Below, one piece after another: positions 7,096 through 8,676 of a stretch of DNA of 8,676 bases (position 1 is its first letter; the number at the start of each line of letters is the position of its first letter). The position numbers and the translations under genes are program-made. The stretch lies in NCBI GenBank assembly GCA_934446465.1, contig CAKSEF010000062.1, forward strand, positions 1-8,676, in the 5' to 3' direction. The stretch is from an uncultured Oscillospiraceae bacterium (GTDB lineage: Bacteria > Bacillota > Clostridia > Oscillospirales > JAAYXM01). The notes under the pieces were generated by a model. It had not been told where the DNA came from. It worked only from the letters and a program-made list of their open reading frames with translations, and made no database searches.

Positions 7096-7155
7096 TTATC
7101 CCATTTTCTGATAAAAATTTGTCTGTAATACATTTTTTTTGAAGGAGACGGAAGC
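7096..7155 (+). promoter_or_regulatory. A/T-rich gpmI-eno gap; weak candidate internal promoter
   Basis: This 60-base gap is longer and far more A/T-rich than the 12- and 4-base gaps earlier in the operon. A TGTAAT (7124-7129) or TAATAC (7126-7131) could act as a -10 box, but no good -35 stands at the right distance (TTTTCT at 7104-7109 is the nearest). A weak 5-bp hairpin (ttatc 7096-7100 with gataa 7110-7114) is not a terminator. A run of eight T and then AAGGAG (7142-7147) lead into eno. Separate expression of eno is possible, not shown. Confidence 0.25.
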
Positions 7156-8463
7156 ATGAAAAAATACGCTGAGATTGTTGATGTTGTATCCCGCCAGATA
7201 ATCGATTCGCGCGGGAATCCTACGGTGGAGGTCGATGTGTACGTTGACGACGGTATAAACACCTATATGGGCCGCGCTGCGGTTCCGTCGGGTGCGTCAA
7301 CGGGAGCTTTCGAGGCCTGCGAGCTTCGCGACGGCGATAAGTCGCAGTTCATGGGCAAGAGCGTCTATAACGCGGTTGACGCGGTAAACTCGGAAATTGC
7401 GGAAATGCTCATAGGAATGAACGCACTTGACCAGGCAGAAACAGACCGCGCGCTTATCGAACTTGACGGCACGGAGAATAAATCGCGCCTCGGAGCAAAT
7501 GCCATTCTCGGAACATCGCTCGCAGCGGCGCGCGCCGCTGCCGAAGCGCTCAATATGCCGTTGTATTCATACATCGGAGGGGTAAACGCAAAAACGCTCC
7601 CCGTTCCCATGATGAATATTTTAAACGGCGGCGCACACGCGTCAAACAATGTCGACATCCAGGAATTTATGATAATGCCCGTAGGCGCGCAGAGCTTTTC
7701 CGAAGCACTCCGCAGATGCACCGAGGTATTCCATAACCTCAAGGCCGTTCTCGGAGAAATGGGCATGGCAACATCGGTAGGCGACGAGGGCGGTTTCGCG
7801 CCGAACCTCGAACGCGACGAGGAAGCCGTTGAGGTAATTATCAAGGCTATAGAGCGTGCGGGCTATACGGCGGGCAGAGATTTTATGATAGCCGTTGACG
7901 CCGCGTCGAGCGAGTGGTACCGCGAAGACGGAACGTACCTCCTTCCCAAATCGGGAAGAGAGATGACGGGCAGTCAGCTCGTGGATTATTGGAAGAACCT
8001 TGCCGATAAATATCCGATTATTTCCCTTGAGGACGGCGTAGCCGAGGAGGACTGGGAAGGCTGGAAGCTTCTTACGGAGGCAATAGGCAAAAAAGTCCAG
8101 CTCGTCGGAGACGACCTGTTCGTTACAAACGTTTCGCGGCTTTCAAAGGGAATTGAGCTCGGCGTTGCAAATTCAATCCTTATCAAGGTAAACCAGATAG
8201 GCACGCTCACCGAAACGCTCGACGCCGTACAGACGGCTAACCGTGCGGGCTATACGGCGGTAATTTCTCACCGCTCGGGCGAGACGGAAGACACAACGAT
8301 TGCGGACATAGCAGTTGCGGTGAACTCGGGTCAGATAAAAACGGGCGCGCCCAGCAGAACCGACCGCGCAGCAAAGTATAATCAGCTCCTCCGCATCGAG
8401 GAGGAACTCGGCGAAAGCGCTGTGTATCTCGGACAACGGGCGTTTTTCAACCTTAAAAAATAA
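7156..8463 (+). CDS. eno: Enolase (phosphopyruvate hydratase)
   Basis: Enolase dehydrates 2-phosphoglycerate to phosphoenolpyruvate with Mg2+, directly using the GpmI product. The 435 residues match the family length. The N-terminal capping domain has DSRGNPTVEV (17-26) and VPSGASTG (43-50), including the mobile loop. NGGAHASNN (157-165) carries the substrate-contacting histidine. In the barrel, Glu211 (GDEGGFAP, 209-216) and Lys344 (IKVNQIGTLTET, 343-354) are the catalytic acid/base pair, and Asp248, Glu292 (SLEDG) and Asp319 (GDDLFVTN) bind the metal. SHRSGETED (371-379) and the C-terminal KTGAPSRTDR (396-405) are intact. The start follows AAGGAG (7142-7147) by 8 bases. It is the last gene of the glycolytic block and is followed within 14 bases by a long hairpin. 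In some bacteria enolase is also found in the RNA degradosome or on the cell surface; nothing in the sequence bears on that here. Confidence 0.99.
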   Translation: MKKYAEIVDVVSRQIIDSRGNPTVEVDVYVDDGINTYMGRAAVPSGASTGAFEACELRDGDKSQFMGKSVYNAVDAVNSEIAEMLIGMNALDQAETDRALIELDGTENKSRLGANAILGTSLAAARAAAEALNMPLYSYIGGVNAKTLPVPMMNILNGGAHASNNVDIQEFMIMPVGAQSFSEALRRCTEVFHNLKAVLGEMGMATSVGDEGGFAPNLERDEEAVEVIIKAIERAGYTAGRDFMIAVDAASSEWYREDGTYLLPKSGREMTGSQLVDYWKNLADKYPIISLEDGVAEEDWEGWKLLTEAIGKKVQLVGDDLFVTNVSRLSKGIELGVANSILIKVNQIGTLTETLDAVQTANRAGYTAVISHRSGETEDTTIADIAVAVNSGQIKTGAPSRTDRAAKYNQLLRIEEELGESAVYLGQRAFFNLKK

Positions 8464-8476
8464 ATCAGGTAAGAGA

Positions 8477-8525
8477 CCGGCGGCGCAAAAATTTTGCGCC
8501 GCCGGCTTGCCGTTCTGGGCTTTTT
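8477..8525 (+). terminator. Hairpin terminator after eno
   Basis: A perfect 14-base inverted repeat pairs 8477-8490 (ccggcggcgcaaaa) with 8492-8505, leaving one central base, so in RNA the A/U pairs at the tip would open into a loop over a 10-bp G/C stem. No T tract follows directly; the nearest, CTTTTT, is at 8520-8525. Its place 13 bases after the eno stop and before a new promoter supports a terminator, possibly a less efficient or bidirectional one. Confidence 0.7.
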
Positions 8526-8548
8526 AATGTTCCGTTTCTTTGGAATGC

Positions 8549-8577
8549 TTGACAGATTGAGCAAAATATGAGAAAAT
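8549..8577 (+). promoter_or_regulatory. Sigma-A-type promoter for the exported-protein gene
   Basis: A perfect TTGACA (8549-8554), a 17-base spacer and GAAAAT (8572-8577) form the core; a TG one base before the -10 (8569-8570) makes it an extended -10. The -10 matches only 4 of 6 bases, but the other elements compensate. Transcription would start near 8584, about 43 bases before the ATG at 8627. Confidence 0.6.
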
Positions 8578-8626
8578 TACAGTACCGTTTTATTTTGGGC
8601 GGACACATTTTTTGGGGGAATACAGC

Positions 8627-8676
8627 ATGAAGAAGATTTTAGCACTCGCTCTTGCGGTTGTGATGCTTGCCGCATT
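8627..8676 (+). CDS. Exported protein or lipoprotein, N-terminal signal peptide only (cut by window end)
   Basis: Only 16 full codons are present, reading MKKILALALAVVMLAA: two lysines followed by a continuous hydrophobic stretch, the n- and h-regions of a Sec signal peptide. The cleavage region, and thus whether a lipobox cysteine follows, lies outside the window. The ATG is preceded by a G-rich GGGGGA (8614-8619) at 7 bases, a weaker Shine-Dalgarno match than those of the other genes. It has its own promoter and lies after the eno hairpin, so it is a separate transcription unit. In Clostridia this kind of leader is common on substrate-binding lipoproteins and on SLH surface proteins; the visible part cannot tell these apart. 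Confidence 0.7.
   Translation, partial: MKKILALALAVVMLAA

Noticed and set aside
1..8676. Mobile element, CRISPR array, tRNA or toxin-antitoxin module
   Set aside because: No transposase or integrase motifs, no regularly spaced repeats, no tRNA cloverleaf and no small gene pair were found; nearly all sequence is taken up by housekeeping and surface-protein genes.

Overview
The window looks like a chromosomal segment of a Bacillota bacterium, most likely an anaerobic member of class Clostridia related to the gut Oscillospirales. Three things point there: a large S-layer-homology (SLH) surface protein of the kind common in that group, a pgk-tpiA-gpmI-eno order typical of Bacillota glycolytic clusters, and strong GGAGG-type ribosome binding sites with sigma-A-like promoters in very A/T-rich gaps. 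This placement is an inference. No rRNA, tRNA, CRISPR array, IS element or phage gene is visible. All supported genes are on the plus strand.

Layout. Positions 1-2748 hold the 3' part of a long SLH-domain surface protein whose start lies upstream of the window. It ends at a clear rho-independent terminator (2763-2790). The gap at 2749-2962 then contains an unexplained inverted repeat (2832-2876) and a good sigma-A-type promoter (2904-2932) for trmL (2963-3451, TTG start), a SPOUT-family tRNA wobble-base 2'-O-methyltransferase. An A/T-rich gap (3452-3593) carries an extended -10 promoter and three copies of a 10-base element, two direct and one inverted, next to that promoter. The glycolytic block follows: pgk (3594-4784), tpiA (4797-5567), gpmI (5572-7095) and, after a longer 60-base gap, eno (7156-8463). 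A long perfect hairpin (8477-8505) follows eno. A strong-looking promoter (8549-8577) then precedes the first 16 codons of a new exported protein (8627 onward), cut by the window edge.

How the genes work together. Pgk, GpmI and Eno catalyse consecutive steps of lower glycolysis, from 1,3-bisphosphoglycerate to phosphoenolpyruvate, and TpiA interconverts the triose phosphates feeding it. Their tight spacing suggests one transcript starting just upstream of pgk. The usual partner gapA is not next to pgk, so it must be elsewhere if present. trmL appears to be an independent housekeeping gene, and the SLH protein and the exported protein at the right end belong to separate envelope transcription units.

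I found no convincing evidence of a new multi-gene system. The best leads are the repeated element around the pgk promoter, the large uncharacterised beta-rich ectodomain of the SLH protein, and the nested stop/start arrangement at the tpiA-gpmI junction.
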